Positions 21,788 through 32,551 of a DNA stretch of 34,328 bases are shown piece after piece. The stretch is from Spirogloea muscicola. Lineage: Eukaryota > Streptophyta > Zygnematophyceae > Spirogloeales > Spirogloeaceae. Every line of letters starts with the position of its first letter. Position 1 is the stretch's first letter. The stretch spans positions 445,706 through 480,033 of the forward strand of contig WELB01000084.1 of NCBI GenBank assembly GCA_009602725.1. The letters are read 5' to 3'. Both the position numbers and the translations under genes were made by a program. Below the pieces are notes generated by a model. It was not told the DNA's origin and searched no databases. It saw nothing but the letters and a program-made list of their open reading frames with translations.

Positions 21788-22540
21788 GGCCCTTGCCGGT
21801 CGCCGCTCCCGCCGCGCGCGGCGCTCACATCGCGCGCCGCCGAGCCGCCGCCGCCGCCGCCGTTGCCGNGCCGCGGGCGCTGGCGATGGCGATGGCGCGG
21901 GGCGGGCGGGCGGACGGGAAGCGACGCGGGGGGCAATGGGCGGCCGGCTGAGGAGAAGATCCTGGCTGCTGATACTAGAAGAGCCGGCCAAGTGCACCCA
22001 AACGTTGTTTCATGACTTATTTAGCGGAGCCGAAGGCCAGGCGGACAGGGCAGCACTCCTGATGCCCCCGCGACGGGGAGAAGAAGGCGGCGCCGCCCCA
22101 TCTCGGGAAGCGGCGGGGAGCGCGGCTGAACGACCGCCAAGCGGGCCGCAGCGAAGCTGCCATCCAAGCGATCCACTTTCTTCCATCACCCATGCGATAC
22201 GCCGTGGGCCCCCCCACTTTTCGGGAGGGCGCCCGCGCTAACCGGGTTGGGGTTGGGCTTGACCCGGTTAGTCGACCCATCGCCACCAGCCCAACCTCGC
22301 CCCCCGCGCTTTTGCGGGGCCGGGAAGTTTGTCGTGACGCGGCTGGCTTCAGGAGTAGGCAGCGGGGGCCCCGGCTGCGCCGACGGCACCACACGCGCAG
22401 GGGGCGGTCTGTTTGTCGTCAAGCGCGAGCACCCGGGCTGGCTGGTGTCGGCAACGGTCCCGGCTCTCGCGCGCCGGCGATCGTGCGCTCGGGAGCACGC
22501 GTGATCGTCTGCGGAGGAGTCGCAAAGCGTCCGCCGCCGG
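21788..22540. other. GC-rich 5' flank of the U-box gene
   Basis: Upstream region and probable 5' untranslated region of the minus-strand U-box gene. It contains a 10-bp inverted repeat (22238-22247 CTAACCGGGT with 22262-22271) with a 14-base loop. Open frames here are low-complexity Pro/Arg/Gly and I do not call them. Confidence 0.5.
21869..21869. other. Single undetermined base upstream of the U-box gene start
   Basis: Lies 82 bases upstream of the chosen ATG in CGC-rich sequence. It would matter only if translation starts further upstream. Confidence 0.9.
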
Positions 22541-22627
22541 CGGGTGCCCGTCAACCCCGCTAGGCCGCCGTGCCCTGCCAGCCCCGACGGTGTCCCCTTT
22601 CTCGTCCAACGTGCCGCAAATCGGCCC

Positions 22628-23029
22628 ATGATGCGGCCGCCCGTCGCATACTGCCCCCGCTGGGGAGCTGCTTGTGAGAAAGGCTCTCTCCTTCTGGAAA
22701 TGCCTTCCCCTTCTGGAAGAGCCTTCTTCTCGTCGGCGAGACCCACGTCTCCGTTTCTCTTCCCGACCCCGGCCACGACCTGCCCGAGCCCGCCGCTCTC
22801 AGCGAACCCCCCCAGCTCTGCTGTTCCTGCCCCGCCCGCCGGCCATGGTCCCCTTTGGGTCCCCCAGCGTCCCCTAATGGCGTCCGCCCCTGCCTTTGGC
22901 GCCGGTGCCGCCCTCCCTGTGGGCGGCCAGTGCCCCTCGCCAGTCAGCTGTGGCCTTCAGTACGAGGTGGCGGCTCCACTTCCCCGCACGCAGCCACGAT
23001 GCACGCGCAATGGGCGGGGGCGCCAATGA
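22628..23029 (+). CDS. Doubtful proline-rich open frame
   Basis: 133 codons from ATG to TAG, rich in Pro, Ala and Ser (FPTPATTCPSPPLSANPPSS), with no recognisable domain and no partner exon downstream. It could be the first exon of an unrecognised gene facing away from the U-box gene, or GC-driven chance. Confidence 0.15.
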   Translation: MMRPPVAYCPRWGAACEKGSLLLEMPSPSGRAFFSSARPTSPFLFPTPATTCPSPPLSANPPSSAVPAPPAGHGPLWVPQRPLMASAPAFGAGAALPVGGQCPSPVSCGLQYEVAAPLPRTQPRCTRNGRGRQ

Positions 23030-24566
23030 GCCACGGAGGCTCGCAGTGATAAGGAACGACAGCCACAGAACGTGCGTACCCTCTTAGTGTACCCTTTTTC
23101 CTTGTCGAGTCTGGGTCGTATCTCCAAAGTTCTGGTGCCGCACCCTGTCAATGGGACCCCTTATCTCAGACACGCGCGCATAATTTGTCTGACAAGTGAA
23201 CGCGCTTGGATGCTTGGCCAACCGCGCCCGACATCAGCGAAGTCTGCAGCCAAGTGCAGCCACTTGCACCTTCAGAGCAAAAGGCTGGGCAGGTAGCTCT
23301 CGTCAGATTAGCAGATAAATGTGCTCCACTCAGACCTGAAATGCTTTTGCGCCGAGATCCTCGACTCGCGGGACAAAAATGTTTGCTTTTTCACCCAGTC
23401 AAGCATAAACTCTTCTTGCTCATTACTCATGTTTTAGGTTGGAAACATCAATTGTTTTGTTCAGAGCACGCTAGGAACCAAAGCTACTGCTCTCAAATAA
23501 CATGACCCTGTACTATACTTGATCGGAAGTAGAGCCTGCAGATGTGGAGCTTTACAATGTATGACTTCAATGGCTGAGCGAGCGATACTCTGAGCACATT
23601 GGACATAAAATCGGCATTCAGGCAAGCGTACCACCTCGAAGGAGGAAGTTGATCCTGTCAGCTGCTATATGGACTGGGACCGTCAAAGTGATGTGTTGCT
23701 GGCTGAAGCCCGCCCCTGAGGACTCAGCTTTACGCTGCAGCCCAAGCCCCGAAACCATAACGCTTAAACCCCAGTGTTGTAAGTGTGGGCCATGAGACGT
23801 GGGTTGACATGAATCACCGGTCAAAAGGTTTTCCAGGTGGTTATACACTTGTACTCAGCAATGGTGGCCCTGTTGGCCTGACTGATTGGATGCTCTTCGG
23901 CCTGGATGAGGTAGGTCTAGCCAACACGGTCCAGGCAAGCAAGGCTCAAGTATGGGAGGCTGCCGTATATGGGAGAGATCGACCAGCCAATACTTAGCTC
24001 TTATGATCCTGGCTAGCAAGTGTTTGCCAAGCACGGCCCAAGACTTCTGTGATTCAATGATACTGTTGCTAACCTTTTCCCTGGCATATCCATTGCGCCG
24101 ATGACCATTATTCACTGGCCACTCTTAGGCCATATCAAGCGCCTGCAGGCTTGCAGATGAAACAAATCAAGCAATTTAAGCTCACTCAAGCGTGCAGGCT
24201 CTCCTTTGGTAAATTCTTGCGCTCAGCTTGAAGCTAGCAGCGGCCCAGCCACAACGACCAGGCGAATAGTCATTTTTGGAGGGGTGTGGTGGTAGTGGTG
24301 GTGGTCCGGCTCCTCAGCTTAGCTTGTCAAAATGATATGCGATTACTCGTGGATATTGGTGTCCCCCTTAGCCAGCTTAATGCCCCGTTCCCAGGACTTT
24401 TGGAAGGCTCGAATTGGCCTCCGTTTCTTTGTCATGCGCAACGCGCGCCTTTCTCATACAGAGTAGGTCACAGCCTTAGGGGCGCTCATTTTAGTGACTA
24501 TGATTGCCTCGGGCGACTCAGAGGGCAATAAGCTGAGCTATGAGGTGACCAACCGTGCAACATGTC
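23030..24566. other. Gene-poor stretch
   Basis: About 1.5 kb with only short open frames on either strand, none of which I recognise. No RNA gene, repeat-family copy or ordered tandem repeat seen. Confidence 0.5.
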
Positions 24567-24914
24567 TCTTCCAGAGGGGGGCGACGGCTGTGAAAAGCCA
24601 GCCCATAAATGATGGACAAATGGACTCCCTACGGCAGAATGCTGAGGCGATCAAATGCTCTGCCAATGAGGATGCTCTTTGCTGTGCGGCCGATCAGCTC
24701 AGCAGAAATGTGGAGACGTGGACCTTGTCATATTGGCCGCTTACAGCCATCGCTTTGCAATGAAAAAGCTTATGGTCTGTTTGTTCGTGTGGAAGTGGAG
24801 CGGTCTCTGCGTTCCTCTATTTTCGGGCTGGCCAATCACAGCCATCGCTCTCTAGTGGAAGAGTTTTCCTTCCTCAGTTTACTGTGGGCTGGCTCTTCAC
24901 AGCCCTTGGCCCCC
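24567..24914. repeat. Three hairpin repeat copies
   Basis: Copies at 24567-24605 (minus orientation), 24824-24865 and 24885-24914 (plus orientation). Each keeps GGGCTGG, a variable 5-6 base loop, then CAGCC[C] and a C-rich or TCGC flank. Confidence 0.6.
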
Positions 24915-25595
24915 CGTGTCGCCGCACCACATGGTAGAGACCTGCATTCGCATGCAAAAGGACGAGTTCACTGCACTGCATCTGACTTTCATACGTTTCC
25001 TTTGTGATCAGATCAGGCTCGACTTGCCATCATTCTAGGCAGCAGAATGTTGGACCTGTCTATTGAGCAGGAATTGTCAGTAATCTTCAATTATCACTGT
25101 CAAACACCTGAAGGATCTTGATTTCCACTCCTGACGTAATCCGTGGATTGTCAATGAGCTGCCTCATATTCCACGTATGCAGCCACCTCACCATCCATGT
25201 TAAGGTTCAGTATCAGCAATCAGTTTGTCCCTTTGGGGTATGTGTGGGGTTTCTTCAGCGTCCGGACCTCCTGGTGCCTACGCCCATGCCTTCTTGGCAT
25301 GGCGCGCAATGCTACGACGACACCCGCCTGTGCAGCGGCGCGGCGGCGGTGCTGATGACCCTAGGTCATATACGTTTCAAGGAAGAGGCTGGACGTTGTC
25401 CAATGCTCATTTCCGGCCCTCCAAACCTTCATGCTCAACCTTGGCCACTTTTAGCTCAGGGCTTCACTTTCTGTACACTCGTTGTGCAGCTTTTGCTTGA
25501 ACAGTGTGTTGGCCTGATTTGGTCTCCCTTTCAATTTATGCGCGCCGCGTGCTACCCACCCTCTTCTTGCATGCTTCTTCTCCAGATGGTGAAAG

Positions 25596-26067
25596 CTTCT
25601 CAGAGGGCGGCGATGGCTGTGAAAGGCCAGCCCGAAACGATGATATGCAGTCTGGATACTTCTAAGGGGGCGAGGGCTGCGAAGGGCCAGCCCACATTAT
25701 GACAAGGCTCAGAAGTTATAACGGATAGCACGCAGGAAAGGAAGTCATCACCAAGGATGGGCCGCTCTGTGTTCGCTAGTAAGCAAGTGACTGAACACGC
25801 AGGCGCGCAGCTCCGGTCTTTCAGACTCTGTCCATTTGTTTGGAACGTAAGCTCATCCAGAAAGAAGAAATGGCTTTTCCGGGAGAGGCCAGCCCAAAAA
25901 GAGTAGGCCTTCTCCAAAAGGGGCGGGGCTTTGAAAAGCGAGCCAAGAAGTGGCTCTCCGAGAAGGAATGAAGTTCGAAGGGGCCAGAAAAGCGTTAGAA
26001 AGCAAATCGCGACCCAAGTGGCCAATGGTGCCCATTATCCTCTGTTGAGCAGCCGCAGGTCAGAATG
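25596..26067 (-). repeat. Cluster of minus-strand repeat copies
   Basis: Hairpin copies at 25596-25634, 25658-25693 and 25861-25899, and a diverged one at 25907-25965. Behind the last, minus-strand 26067-26035 reads HSDLRLLNRG and a TAA, followed by CCACTTGGGTCGCG and GGCCCCTTCGAAC, as in the copies at 14.3 and 33.0 kb. Confidence 0.65.
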
Positions 26068-26257
26068 ACCAGTCTCACAGCCATTGCCTCACAGCCATTG
26101 CCATCACATTGGAAAAAGCTTTTCTTTTCATGAGGGAGCCCCCACGGGCTCCCGGCCTACAACGCGCTCGTCCACGTGCGCTGCCCCAGCCGACGTGGCT
26201 GTCCGACTCAGCGATTTTTGCGCCGACGTGGCAGTCCGACCAGGGACCCTCTCCGAC

Positions 26258-26611
26258 GGCCGGGTTACACCGGGTTGGCCAAACACCGTTTTGACCGCCG
26301 GGTCAAGGGGGTGTCGCTGCCACGGAGGCCGAGGCCGCCTGCACGTGCGGATGCGTATTTGACATATCTGTGTATTTGGAGGAGGTTGGTGCCAGCTGTC
26401 CCTTCTCGGGCGGGGTCGCGGTGGGGGAGGGAGGTCGGAATCCAGACCACCTCGGGAGGTGGTCTGGAGTCCGGCCGCCAGCGTGGCAAACGCGCGCGTT
26501 TCTCCCTTCAACGCGCCCAAAAGGCGTCCTAGTCAGCCTCCGATGTGGCGCCTTCGTGGCGTGCGACCACGACCGGGAGCGCGAGGCCGACCGCCCCGGT
26601 GTAACCCGGCC
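26258..26611. mobile_element. Possible foldback/MITE-like element with 17-bp inverted ends
   Basis: GGCCGGGTTACACCGGG at 26258-26274 recurs as a perfect reverse complement at 26595-26611, bounding about 354 bases. Near the middle is a perfect 12-bp-arm palindrome (26441-26468). No clear target duplication was seen and there is no transposase, so it would be non-autonomous. It may instead be an unrelated pair of protein-binding sites. Confidence 0.35.
26441..26468. repeat. Perfect palindrome, 12-bp arms with 4-base loop
   Basis: TCCAGACCACCT, loop CGGG, AGGTGGTCTGGA. Allowing two mismatches the arms extend to about 20 bp, enough to form a stable hairpin or cruciform. Confidence 0.8.
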
Positions 26612-26657
26612 CCAAGTCCTCCCCACACCTTTCTTGCAGAGCTCCGCGCGCGTTGCC

Positions 26658-26936
26658 ATGGCCGCGGCCGCCGCCGCCCCGCCGCCGCCGCCGCCACCCA
26701 GGCCTAGTCTTGGGCTCTCGCCCAATCCTGCATTCGCCAGGCTCGACCACGGCCCTGACTGCACGGCGGCGGAGGTCTTTGCCGCCTTCAGCCTGTCGAC
26801 TGTGGCGACGGCGACACCACCACGGGTGCCTCTGTGCGCGCCGCTTGGTGAAATAGTCGTGTACTCGGAAACAAGCGAAGGCCGAAGTGGCCAAGTACAA
26901 CGGCAAGCACATCTAATCCGCTGCTCCGCTTTGTGA
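26658..26936 (+). CDS. Doubtful first-exon-like frame upstream of NOA1
   Basis: Starts MAAAAAAPPPPPPPRPS and continues with a less biased AFARLDHGPDCTAAEVFAAF. It has a possible donor GTGAAA at 26847. It resembles an N-terminal, perhaps transit-peptide-coding exon and could belong to NOA1, separated from it by inserted repeats, or to a lost gene. No homology supports either. Confidence 0.25.
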   Translation: MAAAAAAPPPPPPPRPSLGLSPNPAFARLDHGPDCTAAEVFAAFSLSTVATATPPRVPLCAPLGEIVVYSETSEGRSGQVQRQAHLIRCSAL

Positions 26937-26953
26937 AGGACTCCTTTAGTTGT

Positions 26954-27025
26954 CCATTCTTTTGGGCTGGCCTCTCCCAGCCCTTGCCCCCATTGGGAGA
27001 GCCACTTCTTCTTCTTCTTCTCCCA
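26954..27025 (+). repeat. Dispersed repeat 3' end with CTT run
   Basis: TTTTGGGCTGGCCTCTCCCA continues into AGCCCTTGCCCCCATTGGGA and then a (CTT)n run. This is one of the best preserved 3' ends of the family. Confidence 0.7.
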
Positions 27026-27094
27026 GCCACCAGTTAATCTGGCCGCGCTTGCTTCTTTAGTAGAGGGCGATGGCCCACAGAAACGGATGAACGA

Positions 27095-27137
27095 ACTCGG
27101 CCTCCGGCTTTCGTCAGGGGGATAGTTTACCGGCAGC
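27095..27137 (+). repeat. Repeat fragment abutting the N
   Basis: CAGGGGGATAGTTTACCGGC is shared, with one change, with about 32921-32940, where it lies just before the SDLRLL end. Here it stops exactly at the N at 27138, and GC-rich coding-like sequence begins on the other side. Confidence 0.65.
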
Positions 27138-27138
27138 N
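27138..27138. other. Single undetermined base at a repeat/NOA1 boundary
   Basis: Repeat sequence on the left, first recognisable NOA1-side exon on the right. The abrupt change suggests a join with sequence missing, which would explain why no NOA1 start codon is visible. Confidence 0.85.
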
Positions 27139-27139
27139 C

Positions 27140-30100
27140 GGCGGGGCCGCGCAGCCACGCGCTGCAGCTCTCGCAGAGTGACCAGCTCCCGCTGCCGCGG
27201 CGCGCCGTCGACGGTGGTCCTGCCGCTGCTGCAGATGCTGCGCCGCCGCTGCGAAGGCTCCACCAGGACAGGAGCCGCGGCGAGGTCCACCTAGATAGGG
27301 CACTGCTGCTGCAGGTAGAACCTAACCCTGAACCCTTAACCCTAAACCCCAAACCTAAATGTAAGCTTAATTGCTGACCCTTCTAAAACCTAGCCCTCAC
27401 TCTGAGATCGTCACAGGGAGCGCAGTGCAGGCAGCTAACGTCTCGGACAGTGTTCTGCTTGAAACAGAGATTGTTGTTCATGTTGAGGTCCCGGTTCAAG
27501 TCGAGCACGGAGGCTGTAAAGCTGTCAAGGCTTTTGTCCATGAATCAAGGCGAGCCAGGAGGCTTGTCCACTGCTGCAGTGCTCTCCACACGCTAGTGAC
27601 TGCAGTAGTCAAGATTTCCAGATATTAGTAGCATTCTCTTTGCTCAAGGATCAAAGGTGGAGGGCAATAGTAAGCTACTAACAAGGGATACAAATAATAG
27701 TTGCAGTCTGCTCCTGCAATTCAGTATTGATTGTCCCCAGTGGCAGCGCCGAGTAATTAGCAATTTGGATGGTGCACTTCCTGTAGAAGCAGGGCCAGGA
27801 GGAGCGCATGGTGCCCAGCGTAGGGCCGACAGCGGTGAGGAGAGCGGGCGATCCGAGATCAGCGTCGAGGAGCCGAGCGCGGGCGTCGGCGGCAGCAGCA
27901 GGCCGGCTTGCGGCTGTGCCCTGCTATGGCTGTGGGGCTGGCCTGCAGTCCGCCGAGCCCAAGGCCCCCGGCTACGTCCCGACTGAGAAGTTCGAGCTTG
28001 TGAGTCGCGCTGCCTCTGTGTTGCCAGATCCTGCTAACGGTAATTGTTGGCGGCTTTGGTGGTGGGCCCAGTTACCAGCTTCCGATGTTGGACCCGAAGT
28101 CCTGAGCCCTTAGCCATGAGCTGAGAGAGCCCCAAGCCCCGACCCTAAGCCTGAAGCCCTAAACTCTAGAACCAACATTGCATACATTATGCCTAATGAT
28201 GGGTCTTGTTGGACCTATTCAATTATTGTCAGGTGTTAACCGATTGGAAGTGAGTGCTCTCAGAAGTCCAGCCTGACCAAGCCCATCCTGCCTTTGCCTG
28301 CAAGCAGAAGCAGCGGCACCACCAGCTGCAGTCAGTCCTGTGCGAGCGCTGCCTCCAGCTGGCGCAGGGGCACATGATTCCGGCGGTCGGGGGCAACGGC
28401 GGCTACGGCAGCGGCCCGGGCTTTGTGTCGGCTGACGAGCTGCGCGCACAGCTGCTGCACCTGCGCGACCACAAGGCCCTTATTGTGAAGCTGGTAAGGC
28501 CAACTTGCAAGATAGGATTTAGTTGCCAAAGTCAGCTTATAACATTATGAAATAAAGCAAGAAATTGTCCTGTAATCCCTCGTTCATCCTTGGTGACACT
28601 GTACCACTGTTAACCAATGCTTGGGGGAGTGTGTTCATGAGTGCCGGATCCAACTTGCTGTGGCTGCAGGTGGACATTGTTGACTTCAACGGGAGCTTCT
28701 TGTCAAGGGTTCGGGAACTCGTTGGGGCGAATCCCATCATCCTTGTGGTCACCAAGGTCCACAATTGCAGACTCTCTGTGCTGCAGCTGCTCAGTATCTC
28801 TACATTGGTCCTATGGACTGGTGGTTTTGTGGGGCCTAAGCTGCAGGCTCTGAGTTGAATTTATGAAAGTAAGCCAAAATTCGGAGCCTTGTATTGGTAC
28901 GTCCTAGTGCTAGGTGGTGCTGCTTGGTGTGACACTTGCTGGCATCATTCGTCATGCCCAGGTTGATCTGCTGCCCCTTGGCACTCTCCTCGCCGTCGTT
29001 GGTGACTGGGTTGTGGATGCCATCTCCCGGAAGAAGCTCAAGTTCGTGAGACTGCCTCAACACCAGCACTTCTTTCCATCACCAGTGTTCTCCTTAGCAG
29101 TTCTTTGACTTTAAAAGAAGAAGGACGTGATGATGGCAATGAGAAGTCGCCAGAGGCAGACAAGCAGGATGACATGCTCCTAAGCGTGGCAGCAACCCAT
29201 GTGCAGTGGCTCATTGAGATCTCATGGTTGAAGCTTCTTGTCCTGCCTGCAGCGTTATTGCCGTTCATCTTGTCAGCTCCAAAGCGCAGACTGGCATCTC
29301 AAGCCTTGCAGGCAACATCTACCGCGAGCGACAGGTTGACTCTACCTTGGAATGACAGATGCGGCATTGATACGAAGCCGCAAGAATTGGAACGATACAG
29401 ACTGTCATTCTGTCTTGTTTTTGTTTCTGTTTCTGTTAGTAATGAAGAGGACACAAGCTTCAACCTCTGGATGATTCTCTGATTGGCGTTTAAAACAAGC
29501 ATCAGCATTAATATGACTGTTAAACAGTGTTGCTTCGCTGCTACGCACTGTTTAGATAAGTGGGACTGATCTGGTACATGTCTCCATACAATGTCCTGCA
29601 GGGGCGGGATGTATATGTGCTGGTAATGCACATCCACGCTCAATGATTCAGTCTTGCATAAAGACCAGGAGTAGTGTTGGCCCCTGCTATTCTACTGGAC
29701 ATTGTAGCTGTCATAATCTCGAGCATCTGCATCCTTCACAGGGAGCAGCAAATGTGGGAAAGTCGGCTCTGATTTCTGCTTTACTAGGTTTGGATGCCCA
29801 TGAAGCTTTCTACGCTTTTCCAAGTTAATTTTCTTGAATTGAAGGGATCGTACTCGCGTGTTAGCCCATAGTCATCTCCTCCAGACTTAGAACGACGAAT
29901 GGCAGTACCGTGCTTACACTTGAAATACCACTAAGTACCATTTTTCTCCAGGTTCTTGATTTGTTTAATCTACTCCTCATTGAAGTGTGACTGCTTAGTA
30001 TATACGCCTCGTTTGTGATGCATGCTGCAGCGGAGATGTCGTTGAGAGACCCTTCCGTGCAGCCGGCACTCAGGCACCGGCCCATCCAGTCGGCCATGCC

Positions 30101-31748
30101 AGGCACCACTCTGGGGCCCATCCGTATACACGCGTTCCCCAATGGCGGAGGGGTAAGCTGAGCACTCCTCATGACAGAGTTGTTACAAGATCACCTTATA
30201 TCAAAGGAGACATACTCCACATGACTGCCACCAGCAGGCAACATATAAGCAGCATTTCCTCTGTGCACCGAAGATGCTTTCAGCTGGCTTTCACTAACAT
30301 GTCAGCCTCCAAACGAATGTCAACATGTAGTAATAACAGTCTATATTGGCAGCGCTGCTAGGCGTGACTGCAACGCCGCCATCATATGGCTACTCTTCTT
30401 GCAGGACCTTGTGGACACCCCTGGCGTGCACCTTCACCACAGAATGGCTGCAAAGGTCAACCCTGTTGATTTGCCTGCACTTGGTCCCCGGCACCGCCTG
30501 CGCGGCTTTGTCCCTACCCTGGCCTCGTTTCTCCAACCTCTTGACACAAGCGACGGAGACAGTCTCCATGGCAGAGCTGCGGTGGAAGGGGAAGCTGGAA
30601 GCATGTCTGCTGATCGCAACGGCCTCGGCCTCGAGGGTTGCACTCTGATGTGGGGCGGCCTGGTCCGCCTTGACATCTTGGAGGTGACTTGCCCACTACC
30701 TGACTGAGTAGAGGGCTAGCATGCTGTGCCAAGACAGAACACCTATTGTCAAGCGGTCACACATGACATGAAACTTGTGGACCCACATCTTTCTCAATTA
30801 TTTTCTTTAACAGTCTCGGCATTCGTCTTTGTAGGTCCCCACCTCGATCAAGTTCACATTCTTTGGGCCTACTGCTGTCCGTGTACATTCACTCTTGACA
30901 GCCAACGCTGACGCCTTCTACAAGGTGCCATCTCAATGCCAGAAGCTTCCTCTCTCGCTGGATCTTGATAATCCACGATACTATGATGATCCATCGAAGC
31001 TGACCTTCCTGAAACTGGGAGGCTGCCAGCTGTGGCGTTGCTTGTGTGTCCATCTACCTCGTTTGAGGTAGTTAGCAACGTCGTCACATACCCATGTGGG
31101 TCCTAGCTTGGGTTCTTACACTCAATTTGTACCACTTGTGCTCATTTGTGCTGCAGGAGGAGCTTGGAACCTCGCTGACCCCCCCCTCGGCGTCTGGAGG
31201 ATTGGCCGGCTGGGAGGGCCTGGTCAGCTCCCACTCGCTGTCAATCCCGCCCCCTCCTACGCTCAGAAGGTACCAGGCTCTTCTTGATCTTGCCTGAGAG
31301 CAATGGTTCAAGTCCAAATCTTCAACTGAGGCTAGCCCAAGATGACTGTGCCTTATAGTCTTGTAGAAATTCAATCTGCATAGGTACAATGTCAATTTAG
31401 GGGCAAGTGCTCGCTTCAATGTCGAAACATCTCAAGGCAATCTGGGATTGGCCTCTTATTTTTGTAGCTGCTTAATATTATTGCTGACCCTTGTCATATG
31501 GTATTATGGGCAGGCCGTACGGCGACATCGCAGTCTCCGGCCTGGGCTGGATACAGGTGTCAGCTCAGCCGCCGCGAGGTAGCGCGGCCGCCAGCCCTCT
31601 GGGCAATGTAAGGGTCAGCATTCAGACTGCTAGGGGCGTGGAGGTCTTTTTGCGGCCCTCGTTGCCGGTGGGTGAGGATGCCGCCAGGTGGTACGAGTTC
31701 ATTGACCTGGGGCCGAACGAGGACAACCGTCCCCCCCTGAGTTATTAG
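27140..31748 (+). CDS. NOA1: NOA1/RIF1-type circularly permuted GTPase, plastid (5' end incomplete)
   Basis: YqeH-related GTPase needed for plastid ribosome assembly (AtNOA1/RIF1 in Arabidopsis). Firm exons: 27793-27999, 28308-28493, 28670-28756, 28962-29041, 29253-29334, 29602-29622, 29742-29787, 30031-30152, 30405-30683, 30835-30924, 31157-31269, 31514-31748; all in phase, 515 residues. Two upstream exons, ending at 27314 and starting at 27431, are likely but unmatched. Order of motifs: zinc-finger halves CYGCG and CERC, GHMIPAVGGNGGYGSGPGFV, then permuted GTPase motifs G4 TKVD, G5 SSK, G1 GAANVGKS, G2 region PGTTLGPI, G3 DTPG, and a C-terminal domain (WGGLVRLDIL, ISGLGW-like VSGLGW, VEVFLRPSLPVG). 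Similarity to AtNOA1 is continuous. BPG2, the other plant YqeH relative, fits worse. No start codon is seen because of the N at 27138. Confidence 0.93.
27318..27358 (+). repeat. Degenerate telomere-like repeat in an intron
   Basis: ACCCTGAACCCTTAACCCTA continues into AACCCCAAACCTAAAT: several imperfect units of the plant-type CCCTAAA telomere repeat, within the first visible NOA1 intron. Weaker traces (CCTAAGCC, GCCCTAAAC) lie near 28100-28170 in a later intron. Confidence 0.5.
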
Positions 31749-32551
31749 CACATGCAGGGGTCCCTCCATCATTAGACTGGGACCACATTGGCGCTTATTA
31801 GCTCTTTGCTGGATCCTTCAAACTTCTGGGTCTTGTTGGGGTTCCTCTTCCCCAGCTGCAAGTTACTCCGACTTGCAGCTGCTGACTCGGGGTTACTAAG
31901 CTCCTACTCTCTGTAGTCTCTTGCATAGCTGTGTGGTCTTGGCGCCTTTCGGCCCTTAAGACCTTGTCCAATCTTTCACAGCCCCCGCCCCCTTTGGAAG
32001 GACTCACTTCTTTCGTACCTGCTGTAGTAGTCCACCGAGTGATATGTTCGTGTAGAGCAGGTTTCGGTCTATCCAATTTTCAAAAGCAAGGCTGGCTCCT
32101 CTTCCTCACAGATTAGTCGTCTTACCTCAATAACTTGGTATGGACACGAGCATGATCTAGTTTGCAGTGGTCTAGCTCGGAACAGGTTACCCCCAAAGGG
32201 CATGGCATTTGAGCACGATCCCAGTATATGAGAGATGAATGAGCACAACAACATGCAATAAGTGCTCCTGATTAGCACTACAAGCTGGGGCCCGCTACAA
32301 AGAATCCCTTTGCGGGTAGTCGGAGTCAGGCCTCTCCTTCTTCCCTTTCATTGACTTTGACCTGTCGGCCTACCCTGTTTGCATCTCGGCGCCCGCCTGG
32401 GGAGCTCCACTCGTTTGGCGGCTTGTCTCTCGTTGTTGAGGCCCTAGCATGGTAGAAAGTTGCACATAATGGAGATCATATCTTAAATATATGCATGAGC
32501 GTGCAGAAGGTAAGGATATATAACCCTGGTTCTCCAGCAAGAAGGAGATTC
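31749..32551. other. Spacer downstream of NOA1
   Basis: 3' untranslated and intergenic sequence. Possible traces of repeat flank near 31965-32015 (CCCCCGCCCCCTTTGGAAGG). No gene seen. Confidence 0.5.

Noticed and set aside
29041-29253. Non-canonical intron or frameshift in NOA1
   Set aside because: Moving the donor to 29042 gives GT-AG borders, keeps the frame and restores the conserved Asn of KKLNV, so no anomaly is needed.
27793-31748. Assignment of the GTPase to BPG2 instead of NOA1
   Set aside because: The CYGCG finger, GHMIPAVGGNGGY block, DTPGVHLHHR and C-terminal LGW/FLRP blocks match NOA1/RIF1; BPG2 differs at each.
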